A DNA stretch of 64,000 nucleotides from Arthrobacter sunyaminii (GCF_018866305.1 NZ_CP076456.1:3782001-3846000); one strand, 5' to 3'; shown: positions 18,547 through 28,062, numbered from the stretch's first letter. Made by a program: numbers and translations. Notes: a model not told the origin generated them from the letters alone.

Positions 18547-18714
18547 CAGCCACCTCCCTTTCCTGGCGGGCTGAACACCCGTTCAGCGATTGCCGTTTCA
18601 GTTCTTTCATGTCCGGTCCTCCAGCGGTTCTTCCGGGCTGGGGATGGGGAGGAGCATTCGCCGTCGTCACAGTGCATGCGGCCCTGTGGAGGACAAGGAC
18701 CGGGTCCCGACCCT

Positions 18715-18746
18715 CCTATGTCACAGAGCGCCTATGTCACAGAGCG
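18715..18746. repeat. 16-bp perfect tandem duplication
   Basis: CCTATGTCACAGAGCG occurs twice head to tail (18715-18730 and 18731-18746), 33 bp before the purB start. It may be a recent slippage product or a duplicated regulatory site in the purB leader. Confidence 0.9.
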
Positions 18747-18779
18747 GGAGGCCCCGGTGGAACATGAAAGAATTAGCGC

Positions 18780-20201
18780 ATGGCTGAATCCGCTGCTCCC
18801 CGCGTCCCCCTTGCCTCCGTCACCCCCGCCATTGCCCTTGGCCCGCTGGACGGCCGCTACCGCGGCGTCACGGCACCGCTGGTGGACTACCTGTCCGAGG
18901 CCGCCCTGAACCGCGACCGCACGCACGTGGAAGTGGAGTGGCTGATCCACCTCACCTCCAACTCAGTGCTGCCGGGCACCTCCCCGCTCAGCGATGAGCA
19001 GCAGGCACAGCTGCGCGAAATCGTCACCGGCTTCGACGGCGCCTCCATCACGGAACTGGCCGAGATTGAGCAGGTCACCGTCCACGATGTGAAGGCCGTG
19101 GAGTACTACATCGGCCGCCGGCTGGCAGCGGTCGGCATTGAAAACCTGACGGCCCTGGTGCACTTCGGCTGCACCTCCGAGGACGTCAACAACCTCTCCT
19201 ACGCCCTGGGTATTAAGGGTGCAGTGGAAAACGTGTGGCTTCCCGCAGCACATGACCTGGTGGACCGGATCACCGTCATGGCCGAAGAAACCCGTTCCGT
19301 GCCGATGCTCTCTCGCACCCACGGACAGCCGGCCACGCCCACCACGCTGGGCAAGGAACTGGCCGTCACTGCGCACCGGCTCACCCGCCAGCTGCGCCGG
19401 ATCGAGAAGACCGAGTACCTGGGCAAGATCAACGGCGCCACCGGCACCTACGCCGCCCACTACGCTTCGGTGCCCGGCGCCGACTGGCAGCAGGTGGCCC
19501 GCAGCTTTGTGGAGGGCCTGGGCCTGACCTGGAATCCCCTCACCACGCAGATTGAGTCCCATGACTGGCAGGCCGAGCTCTACGCGGACATCGCCCGCTT
19601 CAACCGGATCCTGCACAACTTCTGCACGGATGTGTGGAGTTACATCTCCATTGGCTACTTCAAGCAGATCCCGGTGGCCGGCGCCACCGGTTCCTCCACC
19701 ATGCCGCACAAGGTCAACCCGATCCGCTTCGAGAACGCCGAAGCCAACCTGGAGATTTCCAACGGCCTGCTGGACACCCTGGCCTCCACGCTGGTGACTT
19801 CCCGCTGGCAGCGCGACCTCACCGATTCCTCTTCCCAGCGCAACATTGGCGTGGCCTTTGGCCACTCCGTGCTGGCCATCTCCAACGTGGCCAAGGGCCT
19901 GGAGCGGCTGGATGTGGCCGACGACGTCCTTGCCGCGGATCTGGACACCAACTGGGAGGTGCTCGGCGAAGCCATCCAGATGGTGATGCGCGCCGAGGCC
20001 ATCGCCGGTGCTCCCGGCATGGAAAACCCGTACGAGCGCCTCAAGGAACTGACCCGCGGCCACCGCGTGGACGCGGAGCGGATGCGTGAATTCGTCACCG
20101 GTCTGGGACTGCCCGCCGAGGCTGAGGCCCGCCTGCTCGACCTCACCCCCGGCAAGTACATCGGCATTGCCGATTCCCTGGTGGACCACGTCACCAAGTA
20201 G
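18780..20201 (+). CDS. purB: Adenylosuccinate lyase
   Basis: A 473-residue fumarase/aspartase-superfamily lyase. It shows SRTHGQPATPTT with the catalytic His and the signature loop GSSTMPHKVNP. The TSEDVNNLSYAL segment binds substrate. It cleaves SAICAR and adenylosuccinate in purine synthesis. Length and motifs match the long PurB type seen in actinobacteria and proteobacteria. It stands alone, with a 16-bp tandem repeat in its leader and a strong terminator after it. Confidence 0.97.
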   Translation: MAESAAPRVPLASVTPAIALGPLDGRYRGVTAPLVDYLSEAALNRDRTHVEVEWLIHLTSNSVLPGTSPLSDEQQAQLREIVTGFDGASITELAEIEQVTVHDVKAVEYYIGRRLAAVGIENLTALVHFGCTSEDVNNLSYALGIKGAVENVWLPAAHDLVDRITVMAEETRSVPMLSRTHGQPATPTTLGKELAVTAHRLTRQLRRIEKTEYLGKINGATGTYAAHYASVPGADWQQVARSFVEGLGLTWNPLTTQIESHDWQAELYADIARFNRILHNFCTDVWSYISIGYFKQIPVAGATGSSTMPHKVNPIRFENAEANLEISNGLLDTLASTLVTSRWQRDLTDSSSQRNIGVAFGHSVLAISNVAKGLERLDVADDVLAADLDTNWEVLGEAIQMVMRAEAIAGAPGMENPYERLKELTRGHRVDAERMREFVTGLGLPAEAEARLLDLTPGKYIGIADSLVDHVTK

Positions 20202-20203
20202 TC

Positions 20204-20268
20204 CAAAACGTACGACGACGGCGGGAGGCCGGGTTTTCCAACCCGGCCACCCGCCGTCGTCGTTTTGA
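20204..20268 (+). terminator. Strong rho-independent terminator after purB
   Basis: Arms ACGACGACGGCGGG (20212-20225) and CCCGCCGTCGTCGT (20250-20263) are perfectly complementary over 14 bp, with a second GC stem inside (CCGGGTT/AACCCGG). TTTT follows the right arm and AAAA precedes the left, so it can work in both directions. Confidence 0.9.
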
Positions 20269-20294
20269 ACACGCCGGACCTTTAGGGTTGGCCC

Positions 20295-20708
20295 ATGACC
20301 GGTTTCCCGCAGCTGCTCCACACGGTTTTGGACACTACTGATGTGCGGGCCCTGGCGGAGTTCTACCGCCAGCTGCTCGGGCTGCAGTATCACCACGGAG
20401 ATGAACCCGCGCCGGAAGGCGCACCCGACAACGTCGATTGGCTGGTACTGACCGACGCGCACGGCAACCGAAAACTCGCTTTTCAGCACGTGGAACAGCT
20501 TGAGCGGACCACCTGGCCCAGGCCTGCTGTGCCCATGCAGATGCACCTTGACCTCACCGTTCCCGACCGTGGGACGCTCGAAGACCAGCACTCCAGGGCA
20601 ATGGCGCTGGGTGCTGAACTCCTTTTCGACCGGACGGATGATCCCGAGGAGCCGTTGTACGTCTACGTCGACCCGGCCGGGCACCCGTTCTGCATCTTCG
20701 TAGCCTGA
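20295..20708 (+). CDS. VOC-family (glyoxalase-like) protein
   Basis: A 137-residue vicinal-oxygen-chelate protein with two beta-alpha-beta-beta-beta units. It has LLHTVLDTTDVRALAEFY at the start and YVYVDPAGHPFCIF at the end, the usual place of the metal-binding Glu/His. This form is common in actinobacteria as a putative lyase or dioxygenase and its substrate is unknown. Confidence 0.8.
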   Translation: MTGFPQLLHTVLDTTDVRALAEFYRQLLGLQYHHGDEPAPEGAPDNVDWLVLTDAHGNRKLAFQHVEQLERTTWPRPAVPMQMHLDLTVPDRGTLEDQHSRAMALGAELLFDRTDDPEEPLYVYVDPAGHPFCIFVA

Positions 20709-20765
20709 AGCGGACTCAAGACCCCGCATTTGGGCGGCGGGCCCGTGAAAGGCAGACTGGGCGTC

Positions 20766-20939
20766 ATGGGGTTCATGACTAAGATTCAGCGATACCTCGG
20801 CGTGGAGCCGGTAAAGGTACTCGACCAGTATGAGAAAGCAACACGCGCAGCACATTTAACGTGCCGGAGGTGCGGAGCCTTTGTCGCAGCTGAGCACCAG
20901 ATGTTGCACAACAGCTGGCACGCGGCCCACGACGGGTAG
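20766..20939 (+). CDS. Small CxxC/His putative zinc-binding protein
   Basis: A 57-residue protein from ATG 20766, preferred over an upstream TTG. The C-terminal half reads LTCRRCGAFVAAEHQMLHNSWH, where Cys-x2-Cys and His-x4-His are spaced as in a treble-clef-like zinc site, similar to short phage-encoded zinc proteins with CxxC...H...WH. It sits alone between a VOC gene and the convergent rlmN. Confidence 0.5.
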   Translation: MGFMTKIQRYLGVEPVKVLDQYEKATRAAHLTCRRCGAFVAAEHQMLHNSWHAAHDG

Positions 20940-20978
20940 GGGGCTGATGCCCCTACCCGCCCACGTGTTTCCGGGTTC

Positions 20979-22253
20979 CTAGTCCGCGGCAGCCAGCTGG
21001 CCGCAGGCGCCGTCGATCTCCTTGCCGCGGGTGTCGCGCAGGGTGGTGGGGATGCCGGCGTCGATCAGGTGGTTGATGAACTCGCGGGTCACGTGCGGTT
21101 CCGGCGAGGTCCAGATGGAACCCGGCGTGGGGTTCAGCGGAATCGGATTCACGTGCACCCAGCCGCGGCCGCGGGAGTTCAGCTTCTTGGCCAGCAGGTC
21201 CGCGCGCCACGGATGATCGTTCATGTCCTTGATCAGCGCATATTCGATCGAGACGCGGCGGCCGGTGACGCGGTAGTAGTTGTACGCGGCGTCCAGGGCC
21301 TCGTCCACCTTCCAGCGGCTGTTCACCGGAATCAGCTCGTCACGCAGTTCGTCATCGGGAGCATGCAGGCTCAGAGCGAACGTCACCGGGATGTTCTCCT
21401 CGGCCAGCTTGTTGATTGCCGGCACCAGGCCCACGGTGGAAACGGTGATGTTCCGGGCGCTCATGCCCAGGCCCTCGGGAACCTCTGCGGCCATCCGGTG
21501 CACGGCATTCATCACGCGCTTGTAGTTGGCCAGCGGCTCACCCATGCCCATGAAGACAATGTTGGTGACGCGCTCGGCGTCGTGCCCGCCGTCGCGGCGC
21601 TTGCCGCCGAGGCCGCCTTCCTTGATCACCCGGTTGGCCTGGACAATCTGGTCCAGGATTTCCGCCGTGGACATGTTCCGGGTCAGACCGGCCTGGCCGG
21701 TGGCGCAGAACGGGCAGTTCATGCCGCAGCCGCACTGGCTGGACACGCACAGCGTGATGCGGCCGGGGTAACGCATCAGGACGGACTCCACGAGGGAACC
21801 GTCGAAGAGGCGCCACAGGAACTTGATGGTGTCGCCGTTGTCCGTGGTCAGGCGTTTGACCTCGGTGAGCAGCGTCGGGAACATTTCCTTCACCAGGTCA
21901 TCGCGGCGCTCCTTGGGGAGGTCGCTCATGGCTTCGGGGTCCGTGGTGTAGTGCTGGAAGTAGTGCACTGAGAGCTGCTTGGCGCGGAACGCCGGGAGGC
22001 CCAGCTCTTTAAGCTTGGCCTGGCGCTCGGGCAGGGTCAGGTCAGCCAGATGGACCGGCGGCTGCGACACCCGCGGGGACTTGAACTGGAGCAGCGGGCG
22101 GCCGTCGGGTTCCTTGGCCTGTTCCCAGCCCTCGGTGGCGGGCCGCACCTGCGTCTTCCGTGCCTGCAGCTGGGCCTTGGAGGTGCCAACCGGTCTGGAC
22201 GGGTTTGCGGGGGAAGTATCGAGGGAAGTCATCCCTTCCATTTTTGCATGCAT
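20979..22253 (-). CDS. rlmN: 23S rRNA (adenine2503-C2)/tRNA methyltransferase, radical SAM
   Basis: A 424-residue RlmN. The radical-SAM triad is in CGMNCPFC (Cys-x3-Cys-x2-Cys, about residues 173-180), followed by [30 protein letters not shown] and the C-terminal methyl-accepting Cys in [10 protein letters not shown]. It methylates C2 of A2503 in 23S rRNA and A37 in some tRNAs. An N-terminal extension of about 60 residues is usual in actinobacteria. The ATG at 22253 has GCGGAG upstream; later ATGs at 22241 and 22232 are possible. Confidence 0.96.
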   Translation of the reverse strand: MHAKMEGMTSLDTSPANPSRPVGTSKAQLQARKTQVRPATEGWEQAKEPDGRPLLQFKSPRVSQPPVHLADLTLPERQAKLKELGLPAFRAKQLSVHYFQHYTTDPEAMSDLPKERRDDLVKEMFPTLLTEVKRLTTDNGDTIKFLWRLFDGSLVESVLMRYPGRITLCVSSQCGCGMNCPFCATGQAGLTRNMSTAEILDQIVQANRVIKEGGLGGKRRDGGHDAERVTNIVFMGMGEPLANYKRVMNAVHRMAAEVPEGLGMSARNITVSTVGLVPAINKLAEENIPVTFALSLHAPDDELRDELIPVNSRWKVDEALDAAYNYYRVTGRRVSIEYALIKDMNDHPWRADLLAKKLNSRGRGWVHVNPIPLNPTPGSIWTSPEPHVTREFINHLIDAGIPTTLRDTRGKEIDGACGQLAAAD

Positions 22254-22367
22254 CCGGGTTCTCCGCTTCTCTTAGCCAACTTGCCATGCAGCTGAAACAC
22301 CGCTGAAACGGCACGCCCCTAGATTGAAGGAAAATCCCGTTCCGGAGCACCCTCAGCAGGAGGCCCT

Positions 22368-22898
22368 ATGCTTGCCGATCAGCCGCCGCACCTCACCATC
22401 CGCGAAGTGCCCTGGAGCAACCCCGTGGGCGCTGACCTGCGCGCCGCCCAGCAGGCAGAATTGAACAGCCGTTGGGGAACATCCGCACCCGAACCGGCGC
22501 CGCCCACCGCCGAAGACGTGGCCGTTTTCCTCGTTGCGTATGAGAAGAGCTCCGGCCAGCCGCTTGGCTGCGGCGGGCTGCGGCGGCTGGATGACTCGAC
22601 GGCCGAGATTAAACGGATCTATGTTCTTCCCTACGCCCGGGGTTCCGGCGTGGCCACCGCCGTGCTGACCGCCCTGGAGTACCGGGCGCGGGCCGCCGGA
22701 TATGCAGTCATCGCCGCCGAATCAGGGTCGGCCCAGCCCGACGGCCAGCGCTTTTACCGGCACGGCGGCTACACCGTGGTGCCCAACTTCGGCCCCTACG
22801 CCGAGGTGGCGGACTCGGTGTGCTTCGCGAAGACCATCGGCCCGGGTGTCCAGCCGCCAATCCCTCCGGCGGCCGCTCCCTGGGGCAGGCTCGGCTGA
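22368..22898 (+). CDS. GNAT-family N-acetyltransferase
   Basis: A 176-residue GNAT protein with AGGAGG before the ATG. The acetyl-CoA loop is IYVLPYARGSGVATAVL (R-x-x-G-x-A type) and the late YRHGGYTVVPNFGPY segment is typical. The substrate is unknown. It is convergent with the deaminase gene. Confidence 0.85.
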   Translation: MLADQPPHLTIREVPWSNPVGADLRAAQQAELNSRWGTSAPEPAPPTAEDVAVFLVAYEKSSGQPLGCGGLRRLDDSTAEIKRIYVLPYARGSGVATAVLTALEYRARAAGYAVIAAESGSAQPDGQRFYRHGGYTVVPNFGPYAEVADSVCFAKTIGPGVQPPIPPAAAPWGRLG

Positions 22899-22930
22899 GG
22901 CGTGGCCAACCGGCCGAGCGCAACCGCACG

Positions 22931-23410
22931 TCAGTAGTCGACGCGGTTCTCCGCAACAGTCCAGGCCTCAAACGGGGCGGTTGCCGACACATCCTGAGCC
23001 GCAGCCTGCGTCACCTGAAGCGAGCGCTCCGCAACCGGCTTCTCAAAGTACTCGTAGAACACAGCATCATCGAAGCCTGCGCGGGCCGCATCATGGCGGT
23101 CCGCCGCAAAAACCACACGGTCCAATCGAGCCCAGAGTGAAGACGCCAGGCACATGGGGCAGGGTTCGCAGCTGGTGTACAGCACGGCGCCGCTGAGGTC
23201 GTGGGTTCCGGTGCCGGCACCGGCGGCCCGGATGGCCGTCACTTCGGCGTGCGCCGTTGGGTCATTGTTGGCGGTGACCCGGTTGAGGCCCTCAAAAACC
23301 GAACCGTCGGCCGTGACGACGATGGCACCGAACGGACCGCCGCCGGCGGCAACGTTGGCGGTGGCCAGCTTGATGGCACGGGCAAGGTACTGAGCGTCAC
23401 TGGTGGTCAT
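22931..23410 (-). CDS. Nucleoside/guanine deaminase family protein
   Basis: A 159-residue zinc deaminase of the cytidine-deaminase fold. His-Ala-Glu (PTAHAEV) and Pro-Cys-x2-Cys (CEPCPMC) form the zinc and proton-transfer site. AAGGAG precedes ATG 23410; the longer frame to 23473 adds an unsupported leader. The C-terminal FDDAVFYEYFEKP segment resembles guanine deaminase (GuaD-like) more than TadA. Likely role: guanine or creatinine-type base deamination in purine salvage. Confidence 0.82.
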   Translation of the reverse strand: MTTSDAQYLARAIKLATANVAAGGGPFGAIVVTADGSVFEGLNRVTANNDPTAHAEVTAIRAAGAGTGTHDLSGAVLYTSCEPCPMCLASSLWARLDRVVFAADRHDAARAGFDDAVFYEYFEKPVAERSLQVTQAAAQDVSATAPFEAWTVAENRVDY

Positions 23411-23610
23411 GGATATCTCCTTGAATGCGGATGGCGGCAACAGCTGCCGGATCTGCCAGGTAGATAGCACCATGCGGTGCCCGCCTTCGGCAGCACAAGG
23501 CTAACATCGCAGGCCGATAAAGGGCTGCACCGTGATCCGGCTCTGGACGGGGCAGCGCAGCTGTGACAGCGTTCTTAGAGGGGGACGGAAGGCTGCACCT
23601 TCGAAAGGAC

Positions 23611-24027
23611 ATGGCCGTGGAGCGCATGATTTTTCCCAATCTCCCTGTTGCCGACCTTCGCAGATCCACTGAGTTTTATCTGGGTTTGGGATTCAAGCAG
23701 AGCCCCCAATTCAGCAACGACGACTGCGCCGCCGTGATCATTTCCGACACCATTGTTGTCATGCTGCTTCACCAGGAGTTCTTCTCGGGGTTCCTTCCCG
23801 AAGGCGACACCCCGCACCTGCGCGCGGCGGGCAAGGAAGTGCTGAACTGCCTGAGCTGCGACACCCGCGAAGAAGTGGACACTTTCCTGGCGAACGCCGC
23901 GAAGAACGGCGGAGCCGTGTTTCAACCCGCGCGCGAACAGATGCCGGGCATGTATTCCGGCGCCGCCACCGACCCGGACGGGCACGTCTGGGAGTTCATG
24001 TGGATGGATCCGTCCATCCCCGAGTAG
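23611..24027 (+). CDS. VOC-family protein, first of a tandem pair
   Basis: A 138-residue VOC protein (MIFPNLPVADLRRSTEFYLGLGF...AATDPDGHVWEFMWMD). The C-terminal Glu in HVWEFMW is where the family's metal ligand lies. ATG 23611 follows GAAAGG. The next gene is a paralogue with the same opening motif. Confidence 0.8.
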   Translation: MAVERMIFPNLPVADLRRSTEFYLGLGFKQSPQFSNDDCAAVIISDTIVVMLLHQEFFSGFLPEGDTPHLRAAGKEVLNCLSCDTREEVDTFLANAAKNGGAVFQPAREQMPGMYSGAATDPDGHVWEFMWMDPSIPE

Positions 24028-24056
24028 AGACCCGGCAGGACCTGGGAGGGCTTCGC

Positions 24057-24428
24057 TTGTATCCCGTCATTTATCCGCACCTCCCGGTATCCGACCTGGA
24101 CCGGTCCACCGGCTTTTACATGGGCTTGGGCTTTACCCTCAATGAGCGGCTCAGCAATGTTGACCTCTCGGCCCTGAATATTTCTGCCGCCATTGTGCTG
24201 GTGCTTTTGCCCAGGCCGGTCAGCCAGGAAGGCCGCACGGCCCTGGCCTTTCCCACCCGCGGCGAGGTGGATGAGATTCTCGCCGCCTGCGCGCCGAGCG
24301 GCGGCAGGGTGGTGTCCCGTGCCCGGCTCCGGGACAGGGGCGTCTATCTGGGAACGGCCGCGGATCCGGATGGGCACTTGTGGGATTTTTTATGCCGGGA
24401 CGGCGAGCCGTGGGAGGGGAACCTGTAG
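24057..24428 (+). CDS. VOC-family protein, second of a tandem pair
   Basis: A 123-residue VOC protein, paralogous to its neighbour (VIYPHLPVSDLDRSTGFYMGLGF and AADPDGHLWDF). I start it at TTG 24057, nine bases after GGGAGGG; the longer frame overlaps the previous gene out of frame. Asp replaces the C-terminal Glu of the first copy, so metal binding may differ. Confidence 0.7.
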   Translation: MYPVIYPHLPVSDLDRSTGFYMGLGFTLNERLSNVDLSALNISAAIVLVLLPRPVSQEGRTALAFPTRGEVDEILAACAPSGGRVVSRARLRDRGVYLGTAADPDGHLWDFLCRDGEPWEGNL

Positions 24429-24471
24429 CCTCAGGCGGAAGTACTGACACTTACCGAAGGAACCCACGGGC

Positions 24472-26871
24472 ATGGCCATCAGTCCAGGAACCGCAGCGCA
24501 GACCGGCTCCCCGTCTGCGCATGCAGCCGACAGCCAGGACGTAATCCGGGTCTCCGGAGCACGGGAAAACAACCTCCGGGGGATCAGCCTTGAGATCCCC
24601 AAGCGCCGCCTCACTGCCTTTACCGGCGTCTCCGGCTCCGGCAAGAGCTCGCTGGTCTTCGGCACGATTGCGGCGGAGTCGCAGCGGCTGATCAACGAAA
24701 CCTACAGCGCCTTTGTGCAGGGCTTCATGCCCAATCTGGCCCGCCCGGATGTTGATTTGCTGGAGGGGCTGACCACGGCCATCATCGTTGACCAGGAGCG
24801 GATGGGAGCCAACCCGCGGTCCACCGTGGGCACAGCCACAGACGCGAACGCCATGCTGCGGATCATCTTCAGCCGGCTCGGCCAGCCGCAGATCGGCTCC
24901 CCCAACGCGTATTCGTTCAATGTCCCCTCGGTGAAGGCCAGCGGAGCCATCACCGTGGAACGCGGCGGCCGGACCAAGGCAGAGAAGGCCACCTTCAACC
25001 GGCTCGGCGGCATGTGCCCGCGCTGCGAAGGAATGGGGTCCGTGACTGACTTCGATCTGACAGCGCTCTACGATGACAGCAAATCCCTGAATGAGGGCGC
25101 GCTCACCATCCCCGGCTACAGCATGGACGGCTGGTACGGCCGCATATACAGCGGCACCGGCTTCTTCGATCCGGACAAGCCGATCGCCAGGTTCACGAAG
25201 CGGGAACTGCACGACCTGCTGTACAAGGAACCCACCAAGATCAAGGTGGACGGCATCAACCTGACCTATGAGGGGCTGATTCCCAAAATACAGAAGTCCA
25301 TGCTGTCCAAAGACCCGGAGGCCATGCAGCCGCACATCCGCGCGTTTGTGGATAAGGCCATCACGTTCACCACCTGTCCCGAGTGCGGCGGCACCCGGCT
25401 CAGCGCCGAGGCCCGTTCCTCGAAGATCAACGGCAAGAACATCGCCGACGCGTGCGCCCTTCAAATCTCCGACCTCGCGGAATGGGTCCGCACCCTCAAC
25501 GAGCCGTCAGTGGCACCGCTGCTGGCCGGGCTGCAGCACCTGCTGGACTCCTTCGCTGAAATCGGTCTCGGCTACCTCAGCCTGGACCGGCCCTCGGGAA
25601 CGCTTTCGGGCGGGGAGTCCCAGCGCACCAAGATGATCCGCCACCTCGGATCCTCATTGACGGACGTGACGTACGTTTTTGACGAACCGACCATCGGCCT
25701 GCATCCGCATGACATCGAACGGATGAACCGGCTGCTCCTGCAACTGCGGGACAAGGGCAACACCGTGCTGGTCGTCGAGCACAAACCCGAAACCATCGCC
25801 GTCGCCGACCATGTCATCGATTTGGGTCCCGGAGCCGGGAGCGACGGCGGAACGGTCTGTTTTGAAGGCACGGTGGCGGACCTTCGCACCAGCGGCACCG
25901 TTACCGGAAATCACCTGGACGACCGGGCACGCCTGAAGGACAGTGTCCGCACCCCCGACGGCGCACTGGAGGTCCGCGGCGCCGGAACGAACAACCTCCG
26001 GGACGTCGACGTTGATATCCCGCTGGGCGTGTTCTGTGTGCTCACCGGGGTGGCGGGCTCGGGAAAAAGCTCGCTGATCTCCGGATCGGTGGCACGCCGG
26101 GACGGGGTCGTCGTGATTGACCAGGGGGCCATCAAAGGGTCCCGGCGCAGCAACCCGGCCACCTACACCGGGCTGCTGGAGCCGATCCGCAAGGCCTTTG
26201 CGAAGGCAAATAACGTCAAGCCCGCACTGTTCAGTTCCAATTCAGAAGGTGCCTGCCCAATCTGCAACGGAGCAGGCGTGATCTTCACCGACCTGGGAGT
26301 AATGGCTACGGTGGAGTCCACCTGTGAAGAATGCGGAGGCAAGCGTTTCCAGGCGGCCGTCCTGGAATACACCTTGGGCGGCAAGAACATTTCCGAAGTG
26401 CTCGGCATGTCCGTCACCGACGCTGAGCTCTTCTTTGGCAGCAGCGGTGAAGCCTCCACCCCGGCAGCGCACAAGGTCCTGGTTCGGCTCGCCGACGTCG
26501 GCCTGGGCTACCTGCACCTCGGCCAGCCGCTCACCACGCTCTCCGGCGGGGAGCGGCAGCGGCTGAAGCTGGCCGCCCAAATGGCCGAAAAGGGCACTGT
26601 CTATGTCCTGGACGAGCCCACCACCGGACTGCACCTCGCGGATGTGGAACAGCTGCTGGGGCTGCTGGACAGGCTGGTTGATTCCGGTAAATCGGTGATT
26701 GTCATTGAGCACCACCAGGCCGTAATGGCGCACGCCGACTGGATTATCGATCTGGGGCCGGGTGCCGGGCACGACGGCGGCCGGATAGTGTTCGAGGGCA
26801 CGCCGGCGGACCTCGTGGCCGGCAAAACCACGCTCACCGGCCAGCATCTGGCGGCTTATGTGGGCGCCTGA
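24472..26871 (+). CDS. Short UvrA-type ABC-ATPase (UvrA2/drug-resistance class)
   Basis: A 799-residue UvrA paralogue with two ATPase heads: Walker A in GVSGSGKSSL and GVAGSGKSSL, ABC signatures LSGGESQR and LSGGERQR, and Walker B in FDEPTIGLH and LDEPTTGLH. Both zinc modules are present in part (CPRCEG, CPECGG, CPICNG, CEECGG). It is about 150 residues shorter than housekeeping UvrA (~950), mainly in the region where the UvrB-binding insertion lies. This class is linked to resistance to DNA-binding drugs rather than core excision repair. It has its own ribosome binding site and no uvrB or uvrC neighbour. Confidence 0.88.
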   Translation: MAISPGTAAQTGSPSAHAADSQDVIRVSGARENNLRGISLEIPKRRLTAFTGVSGSGKSSLVFGTIAAESQRLINETYSAFVQGFMPNLARPDVDLLEGLTTAIIVDQERMGANPRSTVGTATDANAMLRIIFSRLGQPQIGSPNAYSFNVPSVKASGAITVERGGRTKAEKATFNRLGGMCPRCEGMGSVTDFDLTALYDDSKSLNEGALTIPGYSMDGWYGRIYSGTGFFDPDKPIARFTKRELHDLLYKEPTKIKVDGINLTYEGLIPKIQKSMLSKDPEAMQPHIRAFVDKAITFTTCPECGGTRLSAEARSSKINGKNIADACALQISDLAEWVRTLNEPSVAPLLAGLQHLLDSFAEIGLGYLSLDRPSGTLSGGESQRTKMIRHLGSSLTDVTYVFDEPTIGLHPHDIERMNRLLLQLRDKGNTVLVVEHKPETIAVADHVIDLGPGAGSDGGTVCFEGTVADLRTSGTVTGNHLDDRARLKDSVRTPDGALEVRGAGTNNLRDVDVDIPLGVFCVLTGVAGSGKSSLISGSVARRDGVVVIDQGAIKGSRRSNPATYTGLLEPIRKAFAKANNVKPALFSSNSEGACPICNGAGVIFTDLGVMATVESTCEECGGKRFQAAVLEYTLGGKNISEVLGMSVTDAELFFGSSGEASTPAAHKVLVRLADVGLGYLHLGQPLTTLSGGERQRLKLAAQMAEKGTVYVLDEPTTGLHLADVEQLLGLLDRLVDSGKSVIVIEHHQAVMAHADWIIDLGPGAGHDGGRIVFEGTPADLVAGKTTLTGQHLAAYVGA

Positions 26872-26877
26872 GTCGGT

Positions 26878-27759
26878 TTAGCCGGCCGGCTGCACGCAGA
26901 TGGTGTCCATGGTGACGGTTACCGCGCCGTCGCCCTCTTCTGCGGTGAGCGTGACCTGGATGCCGCCGGTCTCCTTCAGGGAGGCAGCGTGCGTTCCGCC
27001 GCAGGGAATGGAAACAGTGCCCCCGGGCAGGTCAACGCTCCAGCGGCGCATGTCGGTGAGGCCGACGCCGTCGCACTCGATCCGAACCTCTGCCCCGGTG
27101 GCGGTCCAGTCCGCCAGGATGGCATTGATACCGGCTTCCGCAGCGGGCAGGTCCGCCAGCAGGGTGTCCGGGACAAAGCCCTTGCGGCGCAGGGATTTGC
27201 CGAGCCGGTACACATCGGTGGAGCCGTGCTCGGTGATGGTGGAGGTCTCGATGGCCAGGGCGTCGAAGTTCGGGTTGCCGGCGGCATCCGTCAGGACGTC
27301 CTTTTTCCAGGCTCCGGCAAGCTGCCGGTTCAGGGCCAGCGACGCCAGGTGGCAGGCCGTATGCCCCGCAGACAGGGCGCTCCGGTAGGCGGCGTCCACG
27401 TCAATCCGCACGGAGTCCCCTTCCCGCACGGCCGCACCGGCCGGGAGCAGGTGGGCAACCGTGAAGGCCCAGCCTTCGGTGCCCTTCTTCACCGGAACAT
27501 CCGCACCCAGGAACAGATCGGTTCCGTCGGTGGCCGCCACCACGGCGTCGCGGATTTCATGAGAGGTGCCGTCGGCAGTGGTCAGCACCGCACGGTCCGC
27601 TCCCTGGTCCGGCCACCCGGCATCCACCGGATGCACGGCGGTGGTGTCCAGCAGGACCACGCGGGCGCCGTCGGCGTCTGAAACGTGCAGCACGGTGCCG
27701 GAGGACTCCACGGCGCCGGCGGGATAGGTGACAGTTGTATCTACGGTAGGCAGGCTCAC
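26878..27759 (-). CDS. AlaX-like alanyl-tRNA editing protein / metal-dependent hydrolase
   Basis: A 293-residue stand-alone editing-domain protein. The zinc ligands of the AlaRS/ThrRS editing fold are clear: His-x3-His in GHTACHLA and Cys-x3-His in IPCGGTHAA. It has no aminoacylation domain. Family members hydrolyse mischarged Ser- or Gly-tRNA(Ala). A GTG start at 27759 follows GGTGGGG. It is convergent with the uvrA-like gene. Confidence 0.85.
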   Translation of the reverse strand: MSLPTVDTTVTYPAGAVESSGTVLHVSDADGARVVLLDTTAVHPVDAGWPDQGADRAVLTTADGTSHEIRDAVVAATDGTDLFLGADVPVKKGTEGWAFTVAHLLPAGAAVREGDSVRIDVDAAYRSALSAGHTACHLASLALNRQLAGAWKKDVLTDAAGNPNFDALAIETSTITEHGSTDVYRLGKSLRRKGFVPDTLLADLPAAEAGINAILADWTATGAEVRIECDGVGLTDMRRWSVDLPGGTVSIPCGGTHAASLKETGGIQVTLTAEEGDGAVTVTMDTICVQPAG

Positions 27760-27856
27760 AGCCCCACCCTACCGAGGAAACATTGCCGCCTCGAGCGTGA
27801 CGGCGGTCACTGGATTCTTCTTCCCGGCTCACATGGGGGTAGAGTTCTAAGTACGA

Positions 27857-27933
27857 CGCGGGGTGGAGCAGTTCGGTAGCTCGCTGGGCTCATAACCCAG
27901 AGGTCGCAAGTTCAAATCTTGCCCCCGCAACCA
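27857..27933 (+). tRNA. Initiator tRNA-fMet (CAT)
   Basis: A 77-nt tRNA with encoded CCA. The first acceptor position is C facing A72 (unpaired), and the anticodon stem has three G-C pairs (GGG-CTCATAA-CCC). Both are hallmarks of bacterial initiator tRNA. The T arm GCAAG-TTCAAAT-CTTGC pairs fully. Anticodon CAT is at about 27891-27893. Confidence 0.97.
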
Positions 27934-27940
27934 AGAAGAT

Positions 27941-27977
27941 GGTCCCCATCGGTGAAAACCGGTGGGGACCGTTTTGT
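27941..27977 (+). terminator. Rho-independent terminator after tRNA-fMet
   Basis: GGTCCCCATCGGT (27941-27953) pairs with ACCGGTGGGGACC (27958-27970) over 13 positions with a single G-U wobble, a four-base loop and a following GTTTTGTTT. Confidence 0.92.
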
Positions 27978-28062
27978 TTAAGCGGACAGGACGGTTGTCG
28001 GCATCACACCGCCTCCGGTAGGTTTCAGCACCAATGGGACTCTACTCAAGGGCGGTACGTAA

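Noticed and set aside
18963..20855. A 630-codon minus-strand frame opposite purB
   Set aside because: purB is unambiguous on the other strand; the frame spans a strong terminator and has no recognisable domain.
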